A stretch of DNA of 15,700 nucleotides from DAOUCV01 sp034432095 (GCA_034432095.1 DAOUCV010000097.1:1-15700), one strand, 5' to 3'. Shown: positions 6,062 to 14,957, numbered from the stretch's first letter. Numbers and translations: made by a program. The notes: generated by a model from the letters alone, not told the origin.

Positions 6062-7487
6062 TTCGCGACACTCCTAGTTCGAACGTTCCCGGGCTCAGAA
6101 TATTGTTGGGGTCAAGAAGCGCCTTTATACTTCGTAAAAGATTGAATGCTCCCGACTGGTTTGTCCAGACATAGTCGGGTACTAACGGGGGCAAGCGGTA
6201 TTGAAATGTCCCTCCCCTTTCCCCAAACCAGTCTCTGAATTCGGCTTGACATTTATGGTACCGAGCGACGGTATCCGGGTCACTGTCATCAAGCCCGATC
6301 GTCGTCTGCGCCGATATCACCTGGGGACTCATGACGAAGCCGTCATAGCCAGCTGCTTCCCACAATCCATACTTCTGGCATAGTTCCATTCGCTTAGTGT
6401 AGCATGCAGGGAACCATGAGGTGGGATAGATCTCTTCATCAAAGATGTATAGGTGGCGACGTGGTCTCTTGGTTAGCGGAGTGGAACTCGGGGGGCGGTG
6501 TCCCAGAGGGAAAAAGTCGGTTGGCCAGTGGGTGTGAAAATCCTCAGCTAGCCGCGGCACATAAGTGCCGGCGTGGGTCTCACATATTCCCTTGATGACT
6601 TCTTCTTTGCCCTCTAACTCCAGTTCGTTCTCTGCGTTTACGATAAATATGAGAACAAGGTTAGCATTATCGGGCAGCAAGGGCCCCATCCCCCGGAGCC
6701 TCCCTTTATCATTGATGTGGACATCAAACACCTCGACAGCTACCGCTCCCATCAACGCCTTGGTGAACTCTTCTACCTTCTCTAAGGGCCAGCAATAGGC
6801 ATGAAAAGCCCACTGTTTTGGCCGGCGCAGACATCGATAGGCAACTTTTGTTACGATGCCGAAGGCGCCGTTAGACCTCGTGAATAGTCCCACGAGGTCT
6901 GGTCCGGTGATATAACGGTAATATGGCCCAAAATCGCTGTCGAAATAGGCCATAGACCCCACGCCAATTGTCTCACCGGAGGGAAGGACAACCTCGAAGC
7001 CTTCTACCAGGTCTATGTTTGGTCCGTACCTGGTTTCACCGAAGCCGTTGGCTGGAGTTATCGCTGACGCCGCCACGCTCGGTCCCGGGCCATACGCCGC
7101 TGTCGGCAGCATTAAACCTTTCTTAAATAATTCCTGTGATAGCTTGAAGAAGCTACATCCAGCTTCGGCTACTGCTTTCATGTTAGTAGCATCAATTAGT
7201 ACTATCCTATCCATAAGAGCCAGGTCGAGCAGGATTCCTCCTTTCAAAGGACCACCGAGCCCAGCTCCGCCAACAGCTCCCTTAGGTGTTACCGGTATCC
7301 TATACTGATTTGCTGCCTTTACTATTTCCGAGACCTGTTCCACAGTTTCCGCCATGACTACGATGTCTGGCTTCACTACGATATCCTTGCCAAAAAAGCA
7401 GTTATATGAATAGCTCAGGCAAACGGCTTCAGAGCTTGAGACTCTATGGGGGCCAACGATTTTCTCTAATGTACTTATTATTCCCAT
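6024..7487 (-). CDS. FAD-linked oxidase (GlcD / D-2-hydroxyacid or alcohol dehydrogenase type)
   Basis: Flavoprotein of 487 residues of the FAD_binding_4 (PCMH-type) superfamily, oxidising an alpha-hydroxyacid or a benzylic alcohol with an electron acceptor other than oxygen. The FAD-binding half runs from about residue 38 (KPDIVVMAETVEQVSEIV) through the turn TPKGAVGGAGLGGPLKGG to the strand GFEVVLPSGETIGVGS near 175. The glycine-rich stretch GLFTRSNGAFGIVTKV comes near 215. The C-terminal end has the usual closing motif KALLDPNNILSPGTFE. An ideal ribosome site GGAGG lies 7 bases before the ATG, and the gene starts 23 bases after the activase stop, indicating one operon. Together with the overlapping Fe-S gene it resembles GlcD-GlcF or anaerobic lactate dehydrogenases. 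A 4-cresol or vanillyl-alcohol oxidase-like role is an alternative given the GRE next door. Substrate unknown. Confidence 0.85.
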   Translation of the reverse strand: MGIISTLEKIVGPHRVSSSEAVCLSYSYNCFFGKDIVVKPDIVVMAETVEQVSEIVKAANQYRIPVTPKGAVGGAGLGGPLKGGILLDLALMDRIVLIDATNMKAVAEAGCSFFKLSQELFKKGLMLPTAAYGPGPSVAASAITPANGFGETRYGPNIDLVEGFEVVLPSGETIGVGSMAYFDSDFGPYYRYITGPDLVGLFTRSNGAFGIVTKVAYRCLRRPKQWAFHAYCWPLEKVEEFTKALMGAVAVEVFDVHINDKGRLRGMGPLLPDNANLVLIFIVNAENELELEGKEEVIKGICETHAGTYVPRLAEDFHTHWPTDFFPLGHRPPSSTPLTKRPRRHLYIFDEEIYPTSWFPACYTKRMELCQKYGLWEAAGYDGFVMSPQVISAQTTIGLDDSDPDTVARYHKCQAEFRDWFGERGGTFQYRLPPLVPDYVWTNQSGAFNLLRSIKALLDPNNILSPGTFELGVSRSEGIKENESKGV

Positions 7488-7510
7488 AGTATTGCCTCCT
7501 TGGCTTGACC

Positions 7511-8425
7511 TTAACCCCCTATTTGGGACTCGACACCATACGATTTAACAAGCTTTTCCAAGCCACGCAGACGGTCTTCAGACGGGGGTTCTAAATCAGA
7601 CAGAGGGTACTCCTTAGATACAGCCCTGTACTTAGGGACTCCTAATCTGTGATATGGCAAAAGCTCAATTTTATGGTCTCCTTTTAATTGACGAACAAAT
7701 TGTGCCGTGGCGATGATATTTTCATCAGAGTCATTGTAGCCCGGTACCACGGGTATTCGTATAATGAGCGGTTTAGCCGTATATTTCGTCGTCATCTTCC
7801 GGGCGTTCTCCAAGATTAGTCTATTGCTCTTTGTGGTGAGTTTCTTATGTTCCTCGGGTGACATATGCTTAATATCCATATATACCAAATCTAAATACTT
7901 TAGCATCTCATCCAAGGTCTCCCATCTCACATAACCACACGTTTCCACAGCGGTATGGATACCTCTTTCCTTACAAGCTTTAAGAATGCCCAGGGAGAAC
8001 CTGGCTTGCATTGTCGGCTCACCGCCGCTTAACGTAACACCTCCACCGGAATTCGCATAGAATAAAGAGTCTTTCTCCACTTCTTCTAATACCTGCTCCA
8101 CTGTCATTTCCGCTCCGGCAATTTGCCTTGCACCAGTAGGGCATACCTCAGCACACTTGCCACAATTATCACAATAGCGCCGGTCAGTTATTATCTCATC
8201 AGCATTCGATTGCTTGATTGCTCCATTAGGGCAGACTTCTACACATCTTTGACACTTAATGCATTTGTCAACAAAGTATTCCATTTCCGGCGATATATCT
8301 TGACCGTCAACAGTGGAGCACCATAAACACTTTAGAGGACAGCCTTTCATGAATACCACAGTTCTGATACCTGGGCCATCATGAATAGCAAATCTTTCAA
8401 TATTTAGTACTATTCCTTTTACCAT
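7511..8425 (-). CDS. Glycyl-radical enzyme activating enzyme (radical SAM activase)
   Basis: Uses S-adenosylmethionine and a 4Fe-4S cluster to abstract a hydrogen from the radical glycine of the GRE encoded just upstream. The radical-SAM motif is CPLKCLWC (29-36), preceded by the activase signature DGPGIRTVVFMKGC. An inserted di-cluster ferredoxin domain follows with CIKCQRCVEVCP (55-66) and CDNCGKCAEVCP (85-96), the layout of activases for choline-lyase, glycerol-dehydratase and arylacetate-decarboxylase type GREs and unlike PFL-activase, which lacks it. SAM-binding SGGGVTLSGGEP lies near 121-132 and YMDIKH near 180. I chose the ATG at 8425 because MVKGIVLNIERFAIHDG matches how the family begins. 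A TTG at 8458 in frame would add 11 residues. Neither has a good ribosome site. Length is 304 residues. Confidence 0.93.
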   Translation of the reverse strand: MVKGIVLNIERFAIHDGPGIRTVVFMKGCPLKCLWCSTVDGQDISPEMEYFVDKCIKCQRCVEVCPNGAIKQSNADEIITDRRYCDNCGKCAEVCPTGARQIAGAEMTVEQVLEEVEKDSLFYANSGGGVTLSGGEPTMQARFSLGILKACKERGIHTAVETCGYVRWETLDEMLKYLDLVYMDIKHMSPEEHKKLTTKSNRLILENARKMTTKYTAKPLIIRIPVVPGYNDSDENIIATAQFVRQLKGDHKIELLPYHRLGVPKYRAVSKEYPLSDLEPPSEDRLRGLEKLVKSYGVESQIGG

Positions 8426-8458
8426 GCATGTTAGAGTGTGTTCTTGACTTTCTGGCAA

Positions 8459-8612
8459 ACCAGTTCCACTACAAGAGTGGTAGCAGGTCTGTCAACCGCT
8501 CTGGTTACCTAGTTACAGTATCTTGACCTTGCTCTCAAAGTAAAAGGTGCCACTCTATTATTGAGTGAAGGAACCGAACAGACGGCTTGGTCTCCTTGTC
8601 AGTCAGATATTA
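8459..8612. other. Spacer between GRE and activase genes
   Basis: About 150 bases with no gene. It holds two 5-bp hairpins (CCACT/AGTGG near 8466-8480 and CACTC/GAGTG near 8553-8569) but no T-tract, so transcription probably continues into the activase gene. The boundary used here is the stop codon of the -1 frame radical domain, not the earlier in-frame stop of the GRE. Confidence 0.4.
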
Positions 8613-11035
8613 TTAGCGTGATGCCTCAAATGTAGTCCTCGCTATAATATCGTCCTGGATGTCCTTATATAAGTCCACAAAATAGGCACAGTAGCCCGAT
8701 ACTCTCACCATCAAATCGCGATATTTGTCAGGATTTTTTGAGCTTCTCTCAGTGTCTCTGGGGAGACTACGTTGAATTGAACATGATACAGGCCAAGGTC
8801 ATGCCAGCTTTTCATAAGAGCCATAAAGTCTCCTAACCCCCTCTCGTCCCGGAAGAGTGATGGCTCAAGCTTCATGTTTAACAATGGTGAACGATATAGG
8901 TCAAGACAACATTTTGAAATAGACTTTAAGGCCGCGGTTGGTCCTTTTCTATCAGTACTCTGCATTGGCGATATTCCGTCGGCCAGTGGCATCCAGGCTT
9001 TTCTTCCTGAAGGCAGAGCTCCCACTCGCGTGCCGTGGCAGATATGCCAGGCGGCAGCGGTGGTCACGGCTACCCTCCCCCCTCCGCTTAGTCCTCTATA
9101 TTTCTTGACCTCTTCAGCCGAAAATCGGGTCATTTCCGTCGCTATTTCATCAACTTCTGAAATATCATTCCCATACTTTGGAGCTGCCAGACACATTTCT
9201 CGTATTTCCTGGTAGCCTTCAAAATTGTTATCCAGAGCTTTCAGAAGCTGTTCCCAGGTCAATTTCTTTTCATCATATATCAGTTTCTTGACAGAGGCCA
9301 GACTGTTAAAAACATCGGCATTCCCCACCATGACGAGTTCAGGACCCGGATTGTATTTTGCTCCGCCAGACAGATAGCCCCTGGCATTCTCTATGCAGTC
9401 TTCAAAGCTTAATGAAGTTACGAGCTCCGGCCTTTCTTCTCGTATCGTCGCCTCGATTACCAGAGCAAGCTCTGCTCCCTTTTTTATCAGGTATGCCAGC
9501 TGCCTCTTAACGGCTTCTTTGAACTCCTCGTAGGTTTCAAAACTCCTGGGGTCGCCCGTTTGAGGCACTGGCAGATGGGAGCCTGTGAACCTATCGACAC
9601 CATTAAGCAAGGCAAGTTCAACAGCAGCTGCCATATTTATTGACACCGGGACACGCACGCCACCCATTTTCCCCATTATTGCCAAATCCTTGCAGCCGGA
9701 TGGACTCCAATTATAGGCATCCTCAAAGGGTATGCCTATATCCATGGCATATTTTATGCCAGCTTCATCACTGTAGAATTGTGGATGTCCTGTACCAAGC
9801 GCCTCTAGCTCAGTCGCCTTGTGCAAAAATGAATCCGGGTTCTTTTGCTTGTTATATTTTACTGCCAGGTTCGGCCAGGGTAATCTTACGTCCATGGTAG
9901 CTTGTATCATCATGTAGGAAAGCTCATTTACGCCATCTTCTCCGTTCTTGGTTACTCCTCCACAGCATACCTGTTCAAATGTCGGATATCCGGGGACGAA
10001 AGAAGCAAAACGCTTATCTGAAAGCAGGTTCAACTCCGAAAATTTCACCCATAAACACTCTAATAGCTCTTGTGCTTCTTCTTTTGTAAGCCTTCCTTCT
10101 TCTATATCCTTCTTATAGTACGGATACAGGTACTGGTCCATACGCCCCGGGCTATAAGGACTAGAGCTGTCCATCCGCAAACAAACGTGGTAGAACCACA
10201 GTGATTGCAGAGCCTCCCAGAAACTTCTAGCCGGGTTAGCGGGTACTTGCTGGCAAATTTCAGCTATTTTCTCCAGCTCGGCTTTCCTCTGAGGCTGCTT
10301 TTCTTCGCCAGCTTTTCTTCTCGCCAGGCGGGCATATCTTTTAGCAAGCCTGACTATTCCGTCACAGACTACAAGCAAGGCATTCAAATACACTATTTTC
10401 TCACGGTGCTCAATTGTGGCCGTATCTAGAGAAGCTACTTTCTCCTCTATTCTTTTTCTTATGCCGTTGAACCCGGTTTTTATTACCAGCTCGTAATTCG
10501 GTATAGGTAACGCTGCACCTACACGAGCAATTAACAAAGCTTCCTCAAGTTGGTGCAATTCCTCGGGTGCTGTCGCTATCCGTTCACGCCGTAACGATTG
10601 GCCTTTCCAATATGGTTCTATGAACTCCTTGAACAACCTTTTTTCTTCTTCGGTGATGGCAAAGGGGTCGTATTGTCTGGTTGATATTGTATCTAGTTCA
10701 TCGCTAAGCATCCCACATTGTTCCGGGCTAAGGATGCCGGCACGTATCTTGCTCCCCGGCTGACCAACAATTAGTGCGTCATCCTGAATAAAAATTGTCC
10801 CTCGTTCGCATAGTTCCTTGAAAGCCCTGGCTTCTCTGATTACCCTGGCTTCGCCTTCGGTCTTCATAAAGACCTCAGTCATGATTTTTGCTTTCTCAAG
10901 GCATACGCTGGGCACAGTACTGCGCACTCTTTGTCTTGCTTTTCTAACCCTTAGAGTGCAACCACCAAATGGCTCCTCTTCAAGCTTCTCCGTTAGACTT
11001 CTGCTCTTCTCTATAATTGTCATCTCTCTCCTCAT
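8613..11035 (-). CDS. Glycyl-radical enzyme (PFL2/decarboxylase-dehydratase type), radical domain in the -1 frame
   Basis: Large GRE that would use a protein glycyl/thiyl radical for C-C, C-O or C-S bond cleavage. The continuous frame (11035 to 8711) gives 774 residues with the full alpha/beta-barrel: PSVCLEKAKIMTE (42-54), the active-site loop SPSGCKDLAIMG with thiyl Cys448 followed by Lys-Asp, GGAKYNPGPELVMVGNAD (557-574), and GALPSGRKAWMPLADGISP (672-690). It ends in HVQFNVVSPETLREAQK then 7 off-family residues and TGA. One base back at the A6 run (8734-8739) the -1 frame continues with NPDKYRDLMVRVSGYCAYFV to a TAA at 8613, restoring a normal 807-residue GRE with radical Gly781 (codon 8694-8696). 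Causes could be a lost A, programmed or transcriptional slippage, or inactivation. An internal ATG at 11023 directly follows a GAGGAGAG ribosome site and may be the true start. The Cys-X-Glu acid is replaced by Asp450, so the substrate class is not one I recognise. Confidence 0.85.
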
Positions 11036-11099
11036 ATAGAGATTTCTTACCCAGGTGGTGAGCCTTCAAAAGCTTGTTTTTTAGCCCAATTAAAGAAAG

Positions 11100-11126
11100 C
11101 TTATATTGCTACCACACCCTTGTCAA
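11100..11126 (-). promoter_or_regulatory. Promoter candidate for the GRE operon
   Basis: On the minus strand a perfect TTGACA (11121-11126) lies 15 bases before TATAAG (11100-11105). The spacing is shorter than the ideal 17, but the boxes are good and the site sits immediately after the lipoprotein-gene terminator and about 65-75 bases before the GRE start. It would make the GRE, activase, flavoprotein and Fe-S genes a transcription unit separate from the lipoprotein gene. Confidence 0.5.
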
Positions 11127-11129
11127 GTA

Positions 11130-11168
11130 AAGGAACAAAGAGAACGGGGATGAAAACCCCCGTTCTCT
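11130..11168 (-). terminator. Rho-independent terminator of the lipoprotein gene
   Basis: An 11-bp perfect stem (AGAGAACGGGG at 11139-11149 with CCCCGTTCTCT at 11158-11168) has an 8-base loop. On the minus strand it is followed by TTTGTTCCTTT. It starts about 45 bases after the stop of the substrate-binding protein gene and is the clearest terminator in the window. Confidence 0.85.
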
Positions 11169-11213
11169 CATATCTTGCCCTTTCCTTTAATGGTTGTCTC
11201 TGCAATGGCAGGG

Positions 11214-13022
11214 CTAATACCCCATGGACTTCTTCAGTCCCTGGTCAATCCAGACAAACCTTGCCCACTTAGGGAAGTTACTGCGGCCCAGGTCACTTTC
11301 ACCGTGATAGTTCTTCAACCAGGGCCACCACATATTGTACGAGGCGGGAGTCACGTACGGGATTGCCCATGCCTGGTCAAGGACATAAGACATAAGCTCC
11401 TTGTGTACCCGGTTGGCTTCGGTCGGGTTTAAGACACTCAACTCGCACATCTTAGTGTAGGCTTCTTCACAACGCGGGTCGTTAATATGGCTAAGGTTTC
11501 CGAAGGCAATGTGCCCCCTGAGGGTCTCCATGATATACAGGTTAGCCACGAGCCCGGCACCGCTAAATATCATCTGGTCGTATTCTCTCTTTGCGGTGAT
11601 GCCGGTGAAGGCACCCACCTCAACGGGGTCAATCTCCAGCGAAACGCCTACTTTCGCCCACATATCCTTGATTATTGACAGGTAGTCGACCCCTGCGAAG
11701 GTGCAGACGATTTTAGTCTTGAAGCCATTGGGATACCCTGCGTCTTTGAGAAGTTGCCTTGCCTTATCCGGATTATAGACATAAAGCTCCTGCACCGATG
11801 CCGGCGCTTCTTCCAGAGGAAGGTAGGCATCCGCGTATTCCTTCTGGTAAATTATTGGCCAGGTCAGTATCTGGGCATCGCCACCGCAGTAATCCTTCTT
11901 TATTGTCTCAAAATCAGTGGCCATCATCAGTGCCCGGCGGACGTCCTTTTTCGAGAAAGGCAGTTCCGGCTTGTCTGTCCTCATGGATATTGCCATTCCT
12001 CCGGTACCATAGTACTTCTTTTCCAGCAGCGCCGGAGAGGTGTTCCTTAAGCTCCCGGCATCTGTCCAGGTAATGCCGTGAAGGACGTCAATCTTGCCCG
12101 TCCGAAGGGCAGCCAATCGAGTAGAGTTATCCTGAATTATCACGAACTTGACACCATCCAGGTAGGGTAACTGGTTCCCCTTGCCCTGGCCCACCGGGTC
12201 CTTCATCCAGTAGTTTGGGTTCCTGGACAAAGTAACTAAACTGCCGGCAATATAATCGGTCAGGATGAAGGGACCAGTGCCAACGGAATTCCGCCAGTCG
12301 CGCATGCTGCCGTATTTCTGCCACACCTCCGGCGCACAGATACTGGCGTAGTCCATAGTCACACTGATGTCCTCCATGTACTGCGGCGGAATCTGTATAT
12401 CAACCGTCCACTTGTCCGGAGCCGTTACCGTGGCTTTGACAAAGTCGGCATAAGAAGCTGCTGACCCAGGGGTGGTTTTATATTCATTCAGCGTTGTTGC
12501 CACGTCATAAGCGGTGAGTTCCCGTCCGTTGACCAGGCGGCTTGCCTCACTGTTGGGGTTAAGAGCGTAGTGCACCCCCTTGCGGATGTGGAAAATGATA
12601 TGACCCAGTTTAGGTATCTCCCAGCTCTCGGCGAGACAGCCGGTTATGAATCTAAACCCACCGACGGTGAGTGTAAAATCAGCCTCACCGGTGCCGGCAG
12701 GTCCCCTTGCCCAGTCGCCTATCACCAGCTCCTCGTTAGTCAACTGGAGTGTATAAGCGTTGGCATGAAAAGGGCTGCCACGTTCATCAAAAATGATGGG
12801 GTCCATCACTGCGCTGAGGGCAAGCTCTCCACCATACTTTGGCACTTCAACTGTGGGTTTCACCACCTCTTTCTCTACCTTCACCTCCTCCACTTTTTTT
12901 GTTACTACTGCTTTCTCCTCCTCCTTCACCTTCTCCTTTTCCACTACTTTCGGGGCGCAGGATGCCATTACCAGGGATAGCACCATCAGGCAGCTCACCA
13001 ACATCCAGATAATCTTCTTCAT
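11214..13022 (-). CDS. ABC transporter substrate-binding lipoprotein, family 5 (OppA/DppA-like)
   Basis: Secreted, membrane-anchored solute receptor of 602 residues. Residues 1-21 are a lipoprotein signal (KK, hydrophobic core, MAS) with lipidated Cys22. Then comes a Lys/Glu/Val-rich low-complexity linker (about 25-63) ending in PKYGGEL, which holds the binding domain off the membrane. The SBP_bac_5 domain shows the usual marks: LAESWEIP, the FHIRKGVHYA strand near 150, VNGRELTAYDVATTLNEYK, SVGTGPFILTDY, LSRNPNYW, YLDGVKFVII, DVLHG and VRRALMMATD. No permease or ATPase gene lies next to it, so it must work with a transporter encoded elsewhere or act as an orphan receptor. It has its own promoter and terminator. 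Family 5 proteins bind peptides, but many bind other organic solutes. The ligand here may be the GRE substrate, inferred from position only. Confidence 0.92.
   Translation of the reverse strand: MKKIIWMLVSCLMVLSLVMASCAPKVVEKEKVKEEEKAVVTKKVEEVKVEKEVVKPTVEVPKYGGELALSAVMDPIIFDERGSPFHANAYTLQLTNEELVIGDWARGPAGTGEADFTLTVGGFRFITGCLAESWEIPKLGHIIFHIRKGVHYALNPNSEASRLVNGRELTAYDVATTLNEYKTTPGSAASYADFVKATVTAPDKWTVDIQIPPQYMEDISVTMDYASICAPEVWQKYGSMRDWRNSVGTGPFILTDYIAGSLVTLSRNPNYWMKDPVGQGKGNQLPYLDGVKFVIIQDNSTRLAALRTGKIDVLHGITWTDAGSLRNTSPALLEKKYYGTGGMAISMRTDKPELPFSKKDVRRALMMATDFETIKKDYCGGDAQILTWPIIYQKEYADAYLPLEEAPASVQELYVYNPDKARQLLKDAGYPNGFKTKIVCTFAGVDYLSIIKDMWAKVGVSLEIDPVEVGAFTGITAKREYDQMIFSGAGLVANLYIMETLRGHIAFGNLSHINDPRCEEAYTKMCELSVLNPTEANRVHKELMSYVLDQAWAIPYVTPASYNMWWPWLKNYHGESDLGRSNFPKWARFVWIDQGLKKSMGY
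12880..12955 (-). repeat. Low-complexity purine tract coding for the Lys/Glu linker
   Basis: The minus strand here is almost all A and G with repeated GAGGAG, GAAGGTG and AAAGAG units and encodes the charged linker of the lipoprotein. Such tracts are prone to expansion and contraction, so linker length may vary among relatives. Confidence 0.6.
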
Positions 13023-13111
13023 TCTCCTTTAACTTCCTTTCTTAGTCTGACTATAATCTTTTGCGGTTAGTAGTCTTATCTCGATAGGGCACCTCCTTGT
13101 TTTTGTGTATT

Positions 13112-13140
13112 AGTCTAGCCTTATTCTGCGGCTCTGTCAA
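13112..13140 (-). promoter_or_regulatory. Promoter candidate for the substrate-binding lipoprotein gene
   Basis: On the minus strand TTGACA (13135-13140) is followed after exactly 17 bases by TAGACT (13112-13117). The predicted start near 13105 leaves a leader of roughly 80 bases. The ribosome site AAAGGAGA abuts the ATG at 13022. Confidence 0.5.
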
Positions 13141-13149
13141 GAGTCCGAA

Positions 13150-13176
13150 TTGACTCATAATTTTTATTTTTATTAT
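13150..13176 (+). promoter_or_regulatory. Divergent promoter candidate for the flavoprotein gene
   Basis: TTGACT (13150-13155) is followed after 15 bases by TATTAT (13171-13176) in a T-rich spacer. It starts only 10 bases from the -35 box of the oppositely directed lipoprotein promoter, so a shared regulator could control both. The short spacing keeps confidence low. No inverted-repeat operator was recognised between them. Confidence 0.3.
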
Positions 13177-13243
13177 CGAAGATGGTATAGTTGCCTCGAA
13201 AAAGGACTTGTATTATGCTTTTAATACGGTGGGAGAAAGACTG

Positions 13244-14902
13244 ATGACAGTAGAAAACGTGGTTGAGACTGACATTCTGGTTATCGGCGGAGGCATTGCC
13301 GGTTGTTTTGCCGCAATCAAGGCTAGAGAGCAGGGACTCAATGTAACCATTGTCGACAAGGGTTCTGCCGGCTATACAGGCTCTACTGCCGATGCTCTCC
13401 TGGGGTACATGGTTTTCAATCCTGAATGGGGGCTTGACCTGAATGCTTGTATAGATGCAGTTAATAAAAAGGGTGAGTATGTCAACAACCGTGAATGGAC
13501 TGAGATTGTCTTCAGAGACTCGTGGGCGACGTACCAAGACCTCGTTTCCTGGGGTGCTGACTTTCCCGTAGAAAATGAAGAAGATATCCCGTATGTAAAA
13601 AGTTACCCTCCATTTGGAATAGTTCGCATAGGGGGGACTTCAACAGGACCTCCAGCGAGGCGGCAGGCAGAGAAGAGCGGCGTTAGAATCATGGATAAAA
13701 TCATGGTCACTGACCTGCTAAAGCAGGACGGTAGAATAGTTGGAGCCATCGGCTTTTCGGTAGTCAGCGGTGACACATATATCTTCAAAGCAAAGGCTAC
13801 CGTCGTAAGTGCCGGGTTCAGCAGTTTGGCAAGAGGCGATGGGGATGGAATGGCTTATAGGGCTGGGGCTGAGCTCACCACCAAGGAGTTTGCTTACACC
13901 TGGCCCGCTGCGCGTACCAATGGTGGACGACGCGCTATAGCCGCTGAGAACGTCTTCATGAATTTCAGGAACATAGCAGGTGAAAAGATAGACACAAGTA
14001 ATACCTATGAATTAGACCTTACGATGGAGTTTTTGATTCACGCTGGCAAAGGACCGATATTTTGGGACCTCGACGACGCTACTCCCAAAGATATAGACAG
14101 GATGCGCAAACGGCAACTGAACGCATACCCTAAAGAACGAGTAGACTTTGACCCGGCCCAGCGTGGCAAATATCAAACTTCAGGTGGCAACGGGCATATG
14201 CTCGTGGCTTCCCAGACAGGTGGTATATGGGTTACTAATACAAAATGTGCCACCAGCCTTCCAGGACTCTATGCTGCGGGTGAATGTTGTGGTACAAGGT
14301 ATCTGGGTGGCTACCATCCCGCGCCTGGGTTTGGTCTCACCGGCTCTGCGGTCACAGGTGCCAGAGCTGGACGGGGTGCTGCTGAGTATGCTTTGCAGGC
14401 GGAACGGCCAGAAATAGACAGGAAAGAGGTAGTAAGGTTAAAGAACATTATGTATGCCCCTGTGGAACGTCAGGGAGGCTTCAGCCCGAGGTGGGTGATG
14501 CAGCTAGTTCAGAGCACAATGATGCCGTATTTTATTAAGTACATTAAACGCGGGGACCGGTTGCAGGCAGCGCTGACAATAATCGAGTTCCTGAGCAATC
14601 ACCTTGTCCCTAAGCTGGTCGCCAGGGATAGCCACGAGCTATGGCTGGCCCACGAGGCTAAAAACATAGTTCTTAATGCCGAAATGATTTTGAGGTGTTC
14701 ACTCTTCAGAACTGAAAGCCGGGCTAATCACTACCGGGAGGACTATCCTCGGAGAGATGACCCCAACTGGCTAGCCTGGGTGAAGTTTAAAGAAGAGCAA
14801 GGCAGTATGAAGCTCTGGAAGGAACCAATCCCGGAGAAATGGTGGCCCGACCTCTCGAAGCCCTACGAAGAGAGGTATCCCAGGAGGTTTCCTGGGGAGT
14901 AA
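13244..14902 (+). CDS. FAD-dependent fumarate reductase / adenylylsulfate reductase alpha-like flavoprotein
   Basis: Soluble flavoprotein of 552 residues in the FrdA/SdhA/NadB/AprA superfamily. It has the Rossmann FAD motif GGGIAG (15-20) after a short beta strand, an acidic end of the second strand (TIVDKG), a capping domain, the returning FAD strand LPGLYAAGECCG with GLTGSAVTGARAG, and a C-terminal ESRANHYREDYPRRDDPNWL that is the SdhA/FrdA-type helical-domain signature. I chose the ATG at 13244 because GGGAGAAAG lies 6 bases before it and FAD-family homology begins right after; a TTG at 13208 would add 12 residues without purpose. The gene 55 bases downstream encodes a ferredoxin like AprB, so this is a flavin plus two-cluster ferredoxin module. 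It may reduce an enoate or oxidise a substrate in the same pathway. True AprA or FrdA function is unproven. Confidence 0.85.
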   Translation: MTVENVVETDILVIGGGIAGCFAAIKAREQGLNVTIVDKGSAGYTGSTADALLGYMVFNPEWGLDLNACIDAVNKKGEYVNNREWTEIVFRDSWATYQDLVSWGADFPVENEEDIPYVKSYPPFGIVRIGGTSTGPPARRQAEKSGVRIMDKIMVTDLLKQDGRIVGAIGFSVVSGDTYIFKAKATVVSAGFSSLARGDGDGMAYRAGAELTTKEFAYTWPAARTNGGRRAIAAENVFMNFRNIAGEKIDTSNTYELDLTMEFLIHAGKGPIFWDLDDATPKDIDRMRKRQLNAYPKERVDFDPAQRGKYQTSGGNGHMLVASQTGGIWVTNTKCATSLPGLYAAGECCGTRYLGGYHPAPGFGLTGSAVTGARAGRGAAEYALQAERPEIDRKEVVRLKNIMYAPVERQGGFSPRWVMQLVQSTMMPYFIKYIKRGDRLQAALTIIEFLSNHLVPKLVARDSHELWLAHEAKNIVLNAEMILRCSLFRTESRANHYREDYPRRDDPNWLAWVKFKEEQGSMKLWKEPIPEKWWPDLSKPYEERYPRRFPGE

Positions 14903-14957
14903 CCACAATTGCCATTGGATAGGGTGACGAATTTATGATTATGGGGAGGTTAGTTAG

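Noticed and set aside
8705..8716. TGA stop of the GRE as a selenocysteine or read-through codon
   Set aside because: Read-through in the same frame meets another TGA after a single Trp codon; only the -1 frame restores the radical domain.
12570..13032. Plus-strand frames rich in Ser/Thr/Phe/Leu over the lipoprotein linker
   Set aside because: They are the antisense of the Lys/Glu-rich low-complexity coding tract.
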